38,419 bases of DNA from Pseudolysinimonas_A sp041984585 (GCA_041984585.1 JBHIXX010000024.1:1-38419), one strand, 5' to 3'. Shown: positions 22,931 through 33,244, numbered from the stretch's first letter. Made by a program: numbers and translations. Notes: generated by a model not told the origin, from the letters alone.

Positions 22931-23602
22931 ATGACCTCCGATCGAGACCCCGACGCGCGCGACGGCGCGACCCCCGACGACGCGCTGCCCGCCGACCCGC
23001 GGGGCCTGCTCGAGCTGATCGAGCGCGAGACGCGTCAGGTGCAGGATGCCGCGCGGCGAGCCGTCCCGTGGTTCTACTTCAGCTGGGGCATCACCTGGCT
23101 GGTCGGATACCTGCTGCTCTGGTCGGCCGCGCCCGGCACCACCTCGCCGGTCACCGTGCCGCCGACCGTCGCCGGAGTCGCATTCGCCGTCGGAGTGGCG
23201 GGGAGCATCGCCGTCTCGGCGATCGTCGGCGCTCGGATGGGGCGCGGCATCCGCGGGCGGTCGGCCTTCGTGGGAACCGTCTACGGCCTGTCATGGACCG
23301 TGCTCAGCGGCGGCGTCGCCGCGCTCGGGTTCGCGCTGCTGCGGGGCGGCATGCCGGGCGAACTGGCCGCCGTCTACTTCCCGTCGGCCTTCGCCCTCGT
23401 CATCTCGGCGCTGTACCTCGCCGGCGCGATGCTCTGGCGCTCGGCCGACCAGCTGGTGATCGCGATCGTCATGGCGGTCGCCGCGGCGGCGTCGCCGTTC
23501 TTCGGCTTCCCGCTGCACTACCTGGTGATGGCGCTGGTCGCCGGCGGCGCCCTCGTCGTCGGCGGCGTCGTCAGCCTCGCCGCCATGCGGAGCGGGCGAT
23601 GA
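22931..23602 (+). CDS. Membrane protein of unknown function, five to six predicted helices
   Basis: The 223-residue protein has an acidic, Asp/Pro/Ala-rich N-terminus (1-45) and then hydrophobic segments (VPWFYFSWGITWLVGYLLLW, a pair around VAGVAFAVGVAGSIAVSAIV, GTVYGLSWTVLSGGVAALGF, FALVISALYLAGAML, LVIAIVMAVAAAASPFFGF, LVMALVAGGALVVGGVV). I recognise no catalytic motif. It is often seen that such proteins precede a small MarR/ArsR-like regulator. Here it is first in an operon whose genes overlap by ATGA or TGATG. The ATG lies about 7 bases after the -10 element, so its mRNA is probably leaderless. Confidence 0.8.
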   Translation: MTSDRDPDARDGATPDDALPADPRGLLELIERETRQVQDAARRAVPWFYFSWGITWLVGYLLLWSAAPGTTSPVTVPPTVAGVAFAVGVAGSIAVSAIVGARMGRGIRGRSAFVGTVYGLSWTVLSGGVAALGFALLRGGMPGELAAVYFPSAFALVISALYLAGAMLWRSADQLVIAIVMAVAAAASPFFGFPLHYLVMALVAGGALVVGGVVSLAAMRSGR

Positions 23603-23891
23603 CCGACCTCGACCCCGTCATCCACGCCGCGGCGCGGCTGCGCATCGTCGCCGCCCTCGCCGGCCTCGGAGCTGGCGACCGGATGGCGTTCCCCCGACTG
23701 CAGGAGCTGCTCGACATGACGGCCGGGAACCTCTCGACCCACCTGCGGAAGCTCGAGGACGCCGAGTACGTCGTCGTGACGAAGACACACCAGGGGCGCA
23801 CACCCGTGACCTACCTCGAGCTCAGCGCACGCGGACGCCGGGCGTTCGAGGTCTACACCGATCAGCTCCGCGCACTCCTCGGAGGTGACTC

Positions 23892-23895
<4 letters not shown>
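23599..23895 (+). CDS. Small winged-helix transcriptional regulator (HTH_34/ArsR-MarR-like)
   Basis: The 98-residue protein is a single winged helix: VIHAAARLRIVAALAGL, MAFPRLQELLDMTAGNLSTHLRKLEDAEYV with the recognition helix in NLSTHLRKLE, and a wing in KTHQGRTPVTYLELSARG. It has no metal-binding cysteines. Proteins of this type bind ACTTTG-type inverted repeats, and one lies on the promoter of this operon. It overlaps its neighbours by 4 bases on each side, so all members are made together. Autorepression is inferred. Confidence 0.87.
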
Positions 23896-24793
<898 letters not shown>

Positions 24794-24794
<1 letters not shown>

Positions 24795-25546
24795 TGTCCA
24801 CCATCGCCCTCGTCGGCGTGCACACCAAGTACGCCGTTCTCGAGACGCTGCGCGTGCCGATCGCGCTGATCGGGACGTTCGCGTTCCCCGCCCTGTCGCT
24901 GCTGTTCTTCGTCGTGCCGCAGCGCTCCGTGGCCGACGACCCGTTCATCGCGACGCAGTCGGTCGCCGCGCTCACCGTGTTCGCGGTGATGGCCAACCTG
25001 CTGTTCAGCTTCGGACTCGGCGTCTCCGGCGACCGCGAGTCGCCGTGGTACCCCTACCTGCGCACCCTCCCCGCCCCGGGCGGCGTGCGCGTGGCCGCCT
25101 CGGTGCTCGCCACCGGCGCCTTCGCACTCGCCGCCATGCTGCCGGTCGTCATTCTGGGTGCGACGCTGACCGAGGCCGAGGCGTCGCCGCTCCAGCTGCT
25201 CGCGGCGGTCGGAGCCCTGGCGCTGGCGAGCCTGCCGTTCGCCTTCCTCGGTCTCGCGATCGGCTACAGCATGCCGTCGAAGGCGGCGATCGCCGTCGTG
25301 CAGGTGGTCATGTTCGGCCTCGCCTTCGGCGGCGGACTGTTCCTGCCGCCGCTCCTGTTCCCCGACTGGCTCGACGCGATCTCGATGTTCCTGCCGTCGC
25401 GGCACGCGCGGGAGCTGGTGATCGCGGCGGTGCAGAGTTCCGCGGTCGAGTGGTGGGTGTGGGTCGGGCTGGCCGCCTGGACCGTCGTGACCCTGGTGCT
25501 CGCCCTCGTGCTGTACCGCCGCGACGAGGGGCGCCACTACCGCTGA
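24794..25546 (+). CDS. ABC-2 type transporter permease
   Basis: The 250-residue protein has about six membrane helices (IALIGTFAFPALSLLFFVV, AALTVFAVMANLLFSFGLGV, VLATGAFALAAMLPVVILGA, LLAAVGALALASLPFAFLGL, AIAVVQVVMFGLAFGGGLFL, WWVWVGLAAWTVVTLVLALV) and ABC-2 features such as FLPSRHARELV near the end. It partners with the ATPase it overlaps by one base (TGATG). The half-size permease should work as a dimer. The cargo is unknown. Confidence 0.9.
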
Positions 25547-25560
25547 GCGCGGCGGCGCGG

Positions 25561-25591
25561 GGCCCTCGTCGCTCAGTCGGCGGCGAGGGCC
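25561..25591. terminator. Convergent-gene hairpin at the hrpA 3' end
   Basis: GGCCCTCGTCGC and GCGGCGAGGGCC pair with one G-U (12-bp stem, 7-base loop). The stem spans the hrpA stop codon and lies 15 bases after the permease stop, so it could serve both directions. Confidence 0.55.
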
Positions 25592-28500
25592 TTGCGGATG
25601 CGCACGACCGACACGGGGCCGTCGGCGCCGAGGTGCTGGGCGAACAGCGACAGCCGCAGCTCCTCGATCATCCAGCGCACCGGCACCAGCCGCGCGGGAG
25701 TGGTCGCCGTGAGCGGCAGGTCGCCCCCCGCCTCCCGATAGAGCGCGGTCGCCTGCTCCACCTCGTTCTGCCATCCGCGGTCACGGCCCGGGTTCTCGGG
25801 CAGCTTCTCGACCCGGTGCCGCAGCCCGGCGAGGTACACCGGCACGCGTCGCAGCCGGGGGAGTCCGGTGAGGCGCACGAAGCCGGGGTGCACGAGCGCC
25901 TCGAGCTGGCCGCGGGCGTCGCCGAGCGGGCTCATCAGCGCGAGCGACGAGCCGCGGGAGATGGCGCGATCCGCGTCCCGGGCGTCGCCGAGCACGCGGG
26001 CCGTGAGCGAGGCGGCCGCGAACATCCCGTCGAGCACGCCGCGGGAGATCTCGTCCCGCAGCGTCGCGAATCCGGGCTCGTCGCGGGGTGCGCGTTCGCC
26101 GGCGAGGTCGTCCACGACCGCGAGCAGCACGTCGTCGAGCAGCGCCGCCGTCGACGCGTAGGGGCTCGCGGCGAGCGCCAGCTTCTCGGCGGCCGTGAGG
26201 TGCTCTTCGACATAGGCGCGGGGGGTCGGGATGGCGAGGGCGACGAGTCGGCGCACGCCGCGCGGGTGGGCGGCGGTCGCCTCGTCGGGCCGGGCGAAGA
26301 CGCGCAGAGCGACGGTGGTGCCCTCGTCGACGAGGGCCGGGTAGCCGCGCACCCCGTCGCCGTCGACGACGTCGGGGACCGTCACGGGCGCGCCGTCGGG
26401 CGCGTCGCCCGCGCGCGGCCAGGAGGTCAGCCCGGCGCGCTCGAGCTCCCGTCCGGGGGTCGCCGGCGCGGTCACCCGGGCGACGCTCTCGCGGGTGCGT
26501 TCGGCGAACCGAGCGCGCAGCTCGGCGGGATCCTTGGCGATGCCGAGCCGCCGGCCCCGGTGGTCGACGGCGGCGTAGGTCATGCGCAGGTTGGCGGGCA
26601 CGCGCTCGAGGTCGACGTCGGCGGCGGCGACCCGCGCGTGGGCGACGGGGCGCACGACGTCGGCGAAGGCGTCGAGCAGCGGGCGCTCGGCGTCGAGCTG
26701 GGGGAGCAGTCGGCGGGCCCAGTCGGCGGCGGGCACGACGTTCTTGCGGATCGGCTTCGGCAGCGCCTTGATGAGCGCCGTCACCAGTTCTTCGCGCAGT
26801 CCCGGCACGAGCCAGTCGGTGCCGGCGAGGTCGGCCTGCGCGAGCCGTTCGACGGGGATCTCGATCGTGACGCCGTCGTCGTCCGCACCGGGGGAGAACC
26901 GGTAGCGCAGCGGGTAGCTCGCCCCGTCGGGCGACTCCCAGGCGGGCGGGAAGCCGGCGTCGTCGACCTCGTCGTCGTCGGACGGCAGCAGGTCCTCCCG
27001 GCGCAGGGTGAGCAGGTCGGGGTCTGCCGCGCTCGCGTCCTTCCACCAGCGCTCGAACCCCCGCACGTCGGTCACCTCGGCGGGGATGCGCCGGTCGTAG
27101 AACTCGACGACCGCCTCGTCGTCGAGCAGGATGTCGCGTCGCCGGGTGCGCTCCTCGAGGTCGGCCAGCTCGGCGCGCAGGTCGCGGTTCGCCCGGTCGA
27201 AGGCGTACAGGTCGCCGCGCGGCGGGTGCGGCCAGTCGCCCTCCACGAGCGCGTGTCGGATGAACAGCTCGCGGGCCAGCGGGGGGTCGATCCGCCCGAG
27301 CTGCACCCGGCGCCGGGCGATGAGTGGGATGCCGTAGAGGGTCACCCGCTCGAAGGCGACGGCCGAGCCCTGCTTCTTCTCCCAGTGCGGCTCGGAGTGG
27401 GAGCGCTTGGCGAGGTCGCCGGCGAGCTTCTCCGCCCATCCGGGATCGATCGCGGCGACCGTGCGGCCGAACAGCCGGCTGGTCTCGACGAGTTCGGCGA
27501 CCATGACCGCCTCGGGGGCCTTGGGCGCGCGCTCGTCGGGTCGGCCGGGGTTCTTCCCGCGCGACCGGTCGGCGGCCCGGTCCTCCTTCGCGATGCGTTT
27601 CGCCAGCACCGAGCCGGGGAACACCACGAAGCGCTGTCCGCGCGCGCCCAGGTAGTCGCGCTTCTCCCGGTCGCGCACCCCGATCCGGCTGAGCAGCCCG
27701 GCGAGCAGCGCGCGGTGCACGGCGTCACCGTCGCTCGACTCGGGCAGCGCGCCCCGGCCGAGCTTCAGGGCTCGGGAGAGCTGGCGGTTCAGGTCCTGCC
27801 ACTCGCGGATGCGCAGGTAGTTGAGGAACTCGGAGCGGCACAGCCGACGGAACGCGCTGCCGCTCAGCTCGGCCTGCTTCTGCTCGAGGTGCCGCCACAG
27901 GTTCAGCAGGGTGAGGAAGTCGCTCGTCGGGTCGGCGAATCGGCGGTGGGCGGCATCCGCCTGCTCCCGCCTCTCGAGCGGGCGCTCGCGCGGGTCCTGG
28001 ATGGTGAGCCCCGCGACGATCGCCGCGACCTCGCGGGCGACGCCCGTGCGCTGCGCTTCGAGCAGCATCCGCCCGAAGCGCACGTCGACCGGCAGCCGCG
28101 ACAGCTCGCGGCCGATGCGGGTGAGTCGGGTGCCGCCGCGCCCCGGAGTCACGGCGCCGAGCTCGGCGAGCAGGTCGAGGCCGTCCTTGACGCCCCGGGA
28201 GTCCGGCGGCTGCAGGAACGGGAAGGCCGCGATGTCGCCCAGCTCGAGGGCGAGCATCTGCAGGATGACGGCGGCGAGATCGGTGCGCAGGATCTCGGGG
28301 TCGGTGAACGCGGGGCGCTTCTCGAAGTCCTCCTCGGCGTACAGCCGGATGCAGACGCCCGGCGCGGTGCGTCCCGCGCGCCCCGCGCGCTGGTCGGCGC
28401 TCGCCTTGCTGATCGCCTCGATCGGCAGCCGCTGCACCTTCGCCCGCGGCGAGTAGCGCGAGATGCGGGCCGTGCCGGCATCCACCACGTAGCGGATGCC

Positions 28501-29418
28501 GGGCACGGTGAGCGAGGTCTCCGCGACGTTGGTGGCGAGCACGACGCGACGCCGGATGCCGGGGGCCCGCGACGTGTCGAACACGCGGTGCTGGTCGGCG
28601 GCGGAGAGCCGCCCGTAGAGCGGCACCACCTCGGTGTGCGGACGGGAGCGCAGGGCGTCTTCGGCATCCCGGATCTCGGCTTCGCCGCTGAGGAACACGA
28701 GGGTGTCGCCCGGGGGCTCCGCCTCGAGCTCGTCGAGGGCGGCCGCGATCCCCTGCAGCACGTCGCGGTCGTCGCTCGGCTCGCCGTTCTCGTCCTCCTG
28801 CAGCTCGCCGACGAGCGGGCGGTACCGCACCTCCACGGGGTAGGTGCGGCCGCTGACCTCGATCACGGGCGCGGGCGCGCCGTCCGGCGCCGCGAAGTGC
28901 CGGGCGAAGCTCTCGGGGTCGATGGTGGCGCTGGTGACGATGACCTTGAGGTCGGGGCGGCGGGGGAGCAGGGTGCGCAGGTAGCCGAGCAGGAAGTCGA
29001 TGGTGAGGCTGCGTTCGTGGGCCTCATCGATGATGATCGTGTCGTAGCGGCGCAGGTCGCGATCGTTCGCGAGCTCGGCGAGCAGCACGCCGTCGGTCAT
29101 CACCTTCACGGCGGTGTCGCGCCCGGCGCGGTCGTCGAAGCGCACCTGATAGCCGACCACGCCGCCGAGGTCGACGCCGAGCTCGAACGCGATGCGCTCG
29201 GCGACGGACCGCGCGGCGATCCGCCGGGGCTGGGTGTGGCCGATGCCCTCCCGCCCGAGCTCAAGGCAGATCTTGGGCAGCTGGGTCGTCTTGCCCGAGC
29301 CGGTGGCCCCGGCGACGACGATCACCTGGTGGGTCTCGAGGGCGCGCGCGATCTCGTCCCGCGCAGCGCTGACGGGCAGCTCGGGCGGGTAGGTGATGGC
29401 GAGGGCCGGGCCGGACAT
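25573..29418 (-). CDS. hrpA: ATP-dependent RNA helicase HrpA
   Basis: The 1281-residue DEAH-box helicase is of full HrpA length. It has Walker A at 37-45 (GATGSGKTT), DEAH at 131-134, SAT at 163-165, motif VI QRAGRAGRTAPG, then the helicase-associated and OB-like domains and the long HrpA-specific C-terminal region (DUF3418 type) ending VVRIRKALAAD. It unwinds RNA structures and, in E. coli, helps rescue or process stalled ribosomes. The ATG at 29418 has a GGAGGG site; in-frame sequence upstream overlaps the LysR gene and is not used. It is a conserved housekeeping gene with no functional link to its neighbours. Confidence 0.95.
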   Translation of the reverse strand: MSGPALAITYPPELPVSAARDEIARALETHQVIVVAGATGSGKTTQLPKICLELGREGIGHTQPRRIAARSVAERIAFELGVDLGGVVGYQVRFDDRAGRDTAVKVMTDGVLLAELANDRDLRRYDTIIIDEAHERSLTIDFLLGYLRTLLPRRPDLKVIVTSATIDPESFARHFAAPDGAPAPVIEVSGRTYPVEVRYRPLVGELQEDENGEPSDDRDVLQGIAAALDELEAEPPGDTLVFLSGEAEIRDAEDALRSRPHTEVVPLYGRLSAADQHRVFDTSRAPGIRRRVVLATNVAETSLTVPGIRYVVDAGTARISRYSPRAKVQRLPIEAISKASADQRAGRAGRTAPGVCIRLYAEEDFEKRPAFTDPEILRTDLAAVILQMLALELGDIAAFPFLQPPDSRGVKDGLDLLAELGAVTPGRGGTRLTRIGRELSRLPVDVRFGRMLLEAQRTGVAREVAAIVAGLTIQDPRERPLERREQADAAHRRFADPTSDFLTLLNLWRHLEQKQAELSGSAFRRLCRSEFLNYLRIREWQDLNRQLSRALKLGRGALPESSDGDAVHRALLAGLLSRIGVRDREKRDYLGARGQRFVVFPGSVLAKRIAKEDRAADRSRGKNPGRPDERAPKAPEAVMVAELVETSRLFGRTVAAIDPGWAEKLAGDLAKRSHSEPHWEKKQGSAVAFERVTLYGIPLIARRRVQLGRIDPPLARELFIRHALVEGDWPHPPRGDLYAFDRANRDLRAELADLEERTRRRDILLDDEAVVEFYDRRIPAEVTDVRGFERWWKDASAADPDLLTLRREDLLPSDDDEVDDAGFPPAWESPDGASYPLRYRFSPGADDDGVTIEIPVERLAQADLAGTDWLVPGLREELVTALIKALPKPIRKNVVPAADWARRLLPQLDAERPLLDAFADVVRPVAHARVAAADVDLERVPANLRMTYAAVDHRGRRLGIAKDPAELRARFAERTRESVARVTAPATPGRELERAGLTSWPRAGDAPDGAPVTVPDVVDGDGVRGYPALVDEGTTVALRVFARPDEATAAHPRGVRRLVALAIPTPRAYVEEHLTAAEKLALAASPYASTAALLDDVLLAVVDDLAGERAPRDEPGFATLRDEISRGVLDGMFAAASLTARVLGDARDADRAISRGSSLALMSPLGDARGQLEALVHPGFVRLTGLPRLRRVPVYLAGLRHRVEKLPENPGRDRGWQNEVEQATALYREAGGDLPLTATTPARLVPVRWMIEELRLSLFAQHLGADGPVSVVRIRKALAAD

Positions 29419-29486
29419 AAGCCCTCCATCGTAGGACGGCCGAGCTGGTCCGGGCGGCGGTCCCGGTCGGCGGTGGCGAGCCCGGG

Positions 29487-30428
29487 TCAGCCGAGGACCG
29501 GGATGCCGAATTCGGCGACGACCGTCCGGAGCTCGGCGAGGTAGCGCTCGGCCTGTTCCGTGAGCGGGATCGCGGTGTGGCCGATCCACCCGATCTCGAT
29601 GCGTTCGTCGACGTCGAGCGGGATGGCGACGATCTCCGGGTCGAGTCGGCCGCTGACGATGCCCGTGGAGATCGTGTAGCCATCGAGTCCGATCATCAGA
29701 TTGAAGATCGTCGCTCGATCCGAGACCCGGATCTCGCGGCTGCTCGACAGGGTCGAGAGCACCTCCTCCGCGAAGTAGAAGGAGTTGTTGGCGCCCTGGT
29801 CGAACGTCAGACGCGGCAGGTCGTCGAGGTCGGCGAGGGTCACGCGATCCTTCGCGACGAGCGGGTTCCTTCGCGAGATGAAGATGTGCGGCTCCGCCAG
29901 GAACAGCGGGTGGAACGAGAGTCCGGAATCGCGGAGCAGCTTGTCGATGACCTTGCGGTTGAAGTCGTTGCGGTAGAGGATGCCGACTTCGCTGCGGAGC
30001 GTCCGCACGTCCTCGATGATGTCCCAGGTGCGGGTTTCGCGCAGCGAGAACTCATACTCGGCGGCTCCGGAGGCTTTGACCATTCGAACGAACGCGTCGA
30101 CCACGAACGAGTAGTGCTGCGCCGAGACGCCGAGGAGTCGTCGCGATGGCGGTCGCCCGAGGTAGCGGTGCTCGAGAAGCGCCACCTGGTCGACGACTTG
30201 TCGCGCGTATCCGAGGAACTCGGCACCCTCGTCGGTGAGGGTGACGCCGCGGGCGGTTCGCACGAGGAGGGCGCGCCCCACGCGTGCCTCGAGGTCCTTC
30301 ATCGCCGCCGACATGGTCGGTTGCGCGACGTACAGCACGTCGGCGGCCGCGGAGATCGACCCTTCCGCCGCGACTTCGATGAAGTAGCGGAGTTGCTGCA
30401 GCGTCAGACTGGTCGACCCCTGTGGCAT
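29487..30428 (-). CDS. LysR-family regulator, probable activator of the mesX-mesD operon
   Basis: The 313-residue protein has a LysR winged helix at about 9-68 (LTLQQLRYFIEVAAEGSISA, AQPTMSAAMKDLEARVG) and a two-lobe effector domain (SAQHYSFVVDAFVRMV, FSLRETRTWDIIEDV, VGILYRNDFNRKVIDKLL, EPHIFISRRNPL). It resembles the CmbR-like LysR proteins tied to sulfur-amino-acid genes. It diverges from the mesX-like gene across a 120-bp gap. TATAGC (30441-30436, leftward) lies 7 bases before its start codon and no Shine-Dalgarno is visible, so its mRNA may be leaderless. Effector unknown; O-acetylserine or homocysteine-type signals are guesses from the family. Confidence 0.9.
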   Translation of the reverse strand: MPQGSTSLTLQQLRYFIEVAAEGSISAAADVLYVAQPTMSAAMKDLEARVGRALLVRTARGVTLTDEGAEFLGYARQVVDQVALLEHRYLGRPPSRRLLGVSAQHYSFVVDAFVRMVKASGAAEYEFSLRETRTWDIIEDVRTLRSEVGILYRNDFNRKVIDKLLRDSGLSFHPLFLAEPHIFISRRNPLVAKDRVTLADLDDLPRLTFDQGANNSFYFAEEVLSTLSSSREIRVSDRATIFNLMIGLDGYTISTGIVSGRLDPEIVAIPLDVDERIEIGWIGHTAIPLTEQAERYLAELRTVVAEFGIPVLG

Positions 30429-30437
30429 AGGCGCAGG

Positions 30438-30453
30438 CTATACGAATGCATAG
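30438..30453. promoter_or_regulatory. Candidate LysR binding site
   Basis: CTAT-n8-ATAG is a dyad with the AT-rich ends and roughly 15-base length typical of LysR sites (T-N11-A core). It overlaps the presumed LysR -10, which fits autoregulation together with activation of the operon on the other side. Confidence 0.45.
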
Positions 30454-30548
30454 ACCACGGGAGTTACCCGATAGCTGCGACGCGCCTGCACGATGGACGC
30501 ATCCACCTCCGACGGCCGCACCCGGCCCCCACCACCGGATCGGACGCC

Positions 30549-31541
30549 ATGACGGACGAGTTCACGTTCAGCATCACCACCACCCGCTTCGACGAGGACT
30601 ACACGCCGTCGGAGGATTCCCGGAGCACGACCAATTTCGCCAACCTGGCGCGGGGTGAGCAGCGCCAGCAGAACCTCCGCAACGCGCTCACGATGATCGA
30701 CCGCCGATTCAACGATCTCGCGCACTGGGACAACCCCCGCGGCGATCGCTACACCGTCGAGCTCGACATCGTGTCGGTGCAGCTCGAGTTCACGGCAGCA
30801 GGCGCGGATCGACCGTTCCCGTTGATCGAGGTGCTCGCGCCCGAGATCGTCGATCGTCAGACCGGTCACCGCGTCCCCGGAATCGTCGGCAACAACTTCT
30901 CGTCGTACGTACGCGACTACGACTTCAGCGTCGTGCTGCCGGCGTTCAACGAGGGGGCGACCACGCCCCGCGTGCCCGACGACTTCGGCGATCTGCACGG
31001 GAAGCTCTTCCAGCAGTTCCTCGACTCCGCCGCCTACCGCGAGCGCTTCCCGAAGTCCCCGGTCATCTGCATCAGTGTCTCGACGAGCAAGACCTACCGT
31101 CGCACGGGGAACCAGCACCCCGTCCTGGGGATCGAGTACGAGCAGGACGCGCACTCGATGACCGACGACTACTTCGCGAAGATGGGGCTGCGCGTGCGCT
31201 ACTTCATGCCGCCCGGCAGCGCGGCCCCGCTCGCGTTCTACTTCCGCGACGACCTGCTGAACGACTACTCCAACCTGGAGCTGATCGGCACCATCAGCAC
31301 GATGGAGACGTTCCAGAAGATCTACCGGCCCGAGGTCTACAACGCGAACTCGGCGGCGGGGCTCGTCTACCGCGCGAGCCTGGAGGCGAACGACTACTCG
31401 ACGACGCAGATCGGGTACGACCGTGAGGAGCGCAGCCGACTCGCGGTCACCCAGGGCAAGTACACCGAAGAGCACTTCATCACCCCGTACCGCGACGTGC
31501 TCGAGCGGTGGGCCGCCGGCTACCTGGCCCCGGTCGCATGA
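30549..31541 (+). CDS. mesX: DUF1852 protein, MesX-like partner of the core methionine synthase
   Basis: The 330-residue protein starts with EFTFSITTTRFDEDYTPSE and has TTNFANLARGEQRQQNLRNAL, VVLPAFNEG, KTYRRTGNQHPVLGIEYEQD and DYSNLELIGTISTMETFQKIYRPEVYN. I recognise this as the DUF1852 family. It is known to sit beside a shortened MetE and has been named MesX, a partner needed with MesD for methionine synthesis that does not use methyl-folate and requires oxygen (from memory of the folate-independent methionine synthase work). The biochemical role of MesX is not settled. It overlaps mesD by 4 bases. The ribosome site is weak. Confidence 0.85.
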   Translation: MTDEFTFSITTTRFDEDYTPSEDSRSTTNFANLARGEQRQQNLRNALTMIDRRFNDLAHWDNPRGDRYTVELDIVSVQLEFTAAGADRPFPLIEVLAPEIVDRQTGHRVPGIVGNNFSSYVRDYDFSVVLPAFNEGATTPRVPDDFGDLHGKLFQQFLDSAAYRERFPKSPVICISVSTSKTYRRTGNQHPVLGIEYEQDAHSMTDDYFAKMGLRVRYFMPPGSAAPLAFYFRDDLLNDYSNLELIGTISTMETFQKIYRPEVYNANSAAGLVYRASLEANDYSTTQIGYDREERSRLAVTQGKYTEEHFITPYRDVLERWAAGYLAPVA

Positions 31542-32593
31542 CGGTCGCCGCACCCGGCTTCAGCGCGACGCTTCTGCCGACCTCGATCGTCGGCAGCCTG
31601 CCGAAGCCGTCGTGGCTCGCACAGCCGGAGACCCTCTGGTCGCCATGGCGCCTCGACGGTGAGACCCTGACCGAGGGCAAGGCCGATGCGCTGCGGATCG
31701 CGGTCCACGAGCAGAGCCGACTCGGCATCGACATCATCAGCGACGGGGAGCAGACCCGTCAGCATTTCGTCACGACCTTCATCGAGCATCTCAGCGGGGT
31801 CGACTTCGACCGCCGCGAGACCGTGCGCATCCGCGACCGGTACGACGCGACCGTGCCGACGGTGGTCGGCACGGTCACCCGGGAGCGCCCGGTTTTCGTC
31901 GAAGACGCGAAGGTCCTCCGGGCGTCCACCGATCGACCGATCAAGTGGGCTCTCCCCGGTCCGATGACGATGGTCGACACCCTGTATGACGCCCACTACG
32001 CGAGCCGCGAGGAGCTGGCGTGGGAGTTCGCCGCCATCCTCAATCGGGAGGCGAGGGAACTGGAGGCCGCCGGGGTCGACATCATCCAGTTCGACGAACC
32101 CTCGTTCAACGTCTTCTTCGACGAGGTGAAGGACTGGGGGATCGCCGCACTCGAGCGCGCGGCGGAGGGGATCGGCGCGGAGACCGCCGTGCACATCTGT
32201 TACGGCTACGGCATCCCCGCGAACACCGACTGGAAGGCGACACTCGGCTCGCAGTGGCGTCAGTACGAGGAGTCGTTCCCCCTGCTGCGCGACTCCGCCA
32301 TCGACATCGTCTCGCTGGAATGCCACAACTCCCACGTGCCGATGGATCTGATCGAGCTCATCCGGGGCAAGAAGGTCATGCTCGGCGCGATCGACGTGGC
32401 GAACGCGACGATCGAGACTCCCGAGGAGGTCGCCGGCACGCTCCGGCGAGCGCTCGAGTTCGTCGATGCCGAGAAGCTGCTTCCCAGTACGAACTGCGGC
32501 ATGGCCCCGTTCCCTCGGGATGTCGCCCTGGCGAAGATGCACGCGCTCAGCGCCGGGGCGGACCTGCTCCGTGAGGAGCTGGCGGGTGCATAG
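31538..32593 (+). CDS. mesD: Core-MetE methionine synthase (MesD-like), no folate domain
   Basis: The 351-residue protein is only the catalytic half of cobalamin-independent methionine synthase. It has LPTSIVGSLPKPSWL at the homocysteine site, QFDEPSFNVF and the four zinc positions His219 and Cys221 (VHICYG), Glu261 (SLECHNSH) and Cys320 (STNCGMAP). The N-terminal MetE domain that binds polyglutamyl methyl-folate is absent, so another methyl donor must be used. Adjacent DUF1852 marks it as MesD, one of the proposed folate-independent families. The ATG overlaps the mesX stop (ATGA). The donor is unknown. Confidence 0.88.
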   Translation: MTVAAPGFSATLLPTSIVGSLPKPSWLAQPETLWSPWRLDGETLTEGKADALRIAVHEQSRLGIDIISDGEQTRQHFVTTFIEHLSGVDFDRRETVRIRDRYDATVPTVVGTVTRERPVFVEDAKVLRASTDRPIKWALPGPMTMVDTLYDAHYASREELAWEFAAILNREARELEAAGVDIIQFDEPSFNVFFDEVKDWGIAALERAAEGIGAETAVHICYGYGIPANTDWKATLGSQWRQYEESFPLLRDSAIDIVSLECHNSHVPMDLIELIRGKKVMLGAIDVANATIETPEEVAGTLRRALEFVDAEKLLPSTNCGMAPFPRDVALAKMHALSAGADLLREELAGA

Positions 32594-33170
32594 TGACACC
32601 CCTGTGCCGGCGCACCGGATCGGCGACGACGAGGCGACGCGGCACGGCTTCTCGCCGTCGCTCTCGCCCGACGCGTTCACGGCGGTGTTCCGCGGGCACC
32701 CGTCGGGGGTCGCGGTCATCACGGCGGACGCCGGCGACGGCCCCATCGCGTTGACCGCGTCGTCGGTCGCGTCGGTCAGCGCCGAGCCTCCGTTGTTGAC
32801 CTTCTCGATCTCGACGCAGTCGTCGGCGGCCGACGTGCTCGCGCGCGCCGACACCGTCGTCGTGCACGCCTTGGACGCGCGCGATGTCGAGGTGGCGAAG
32901 CTGGGGGCGACGAGTGGGATCGACCGATTCGCCGACGCGCACCGCTGGTCGCGCCTGGTCACGGGCGAGCCGGTCTACCGGGACGTCCGCGCCTGGGTGC
33001 GCTGCGCCGTCATTGACCGGATGAGCGCCGGTGCCTCGATCGTCATCGCCGCTCACGCGCTGCAGTCGCAGATCGAACGCGAGGTCCACCCCGGGGGAAC
33101 GGCCGATGCGCTCGTCTACCACAACCGGATGTGGCACCGGTTGGGCGAGCACTCCGTCATCGAGCGCTGA
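32586..33170 (+). CDS. Flavin reductase-like FMN-binding split-barrel protein
   Basis: The 194-residue protein has the flavin reductase domain: FTAVFRGHPSGVAVITADAG, PIALTASSVASVSAEPPLLTFSIS and WVRCAVIDRMSAGASIVIAAH, followed by LVYHNRMWHRLG. It would use NAD(P)H to make reduced FMN or FAD. The start is GTG at 32586, 8 bases inside the end of mesD, with a GAGGAG site 7 bases upstream. Co-expression with MesX and MesD suggests it supplies reduced flavin to an oxygen-dependent step, which would fit the oxygen need reported for MesD/MesX. That link is inference. Confidence 0.85.
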   Translation: MHSDTPVPAHRIGDDEATRHGFSPSLSPDAFTAVFRGHPSGVAVITADAGDGPIALTASSVASVSAEPPLLTFSISTQSSAADVLARADTVVVHALDARDVEVAKLGATSGIDRFADAHRWSRLVTGEPVYRDVRAWVRCAVIDRMSAGASIVIAAHALQSQIEREVHPGGTADALVYHNRMWHRLGEHSVIER

Positions 33171-33207
33171 GGCCGAAGGGGCCTGCGTGCCGGGACGCCC
33201 CCGGACG

Positions 33208-33234
33208 GACGCCGGGACCCGCGGGACCGGCGTC
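33208..33234 (+). terminator. Hairpin between the flavin reductase and AHSA1 genes
   Basis: GACGCCGG and CCGGCGTC form a perfect 8-bp stem around an 11-base loop which itself holds CCCGCGGG. It lies in the 74-bp convergent gap and may serve both sides. Confidence 0.45.
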
Positions 33235-33244
33235 GGCCGTGTGC

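Noticed and set aside
25045..29544. 1499-codon plus-strand open frame opposite hrpA
   Set aside because: Antiparallel to a clear HrpA with intact helicase motifs; no domain is recognisable in the plus-strand frame.
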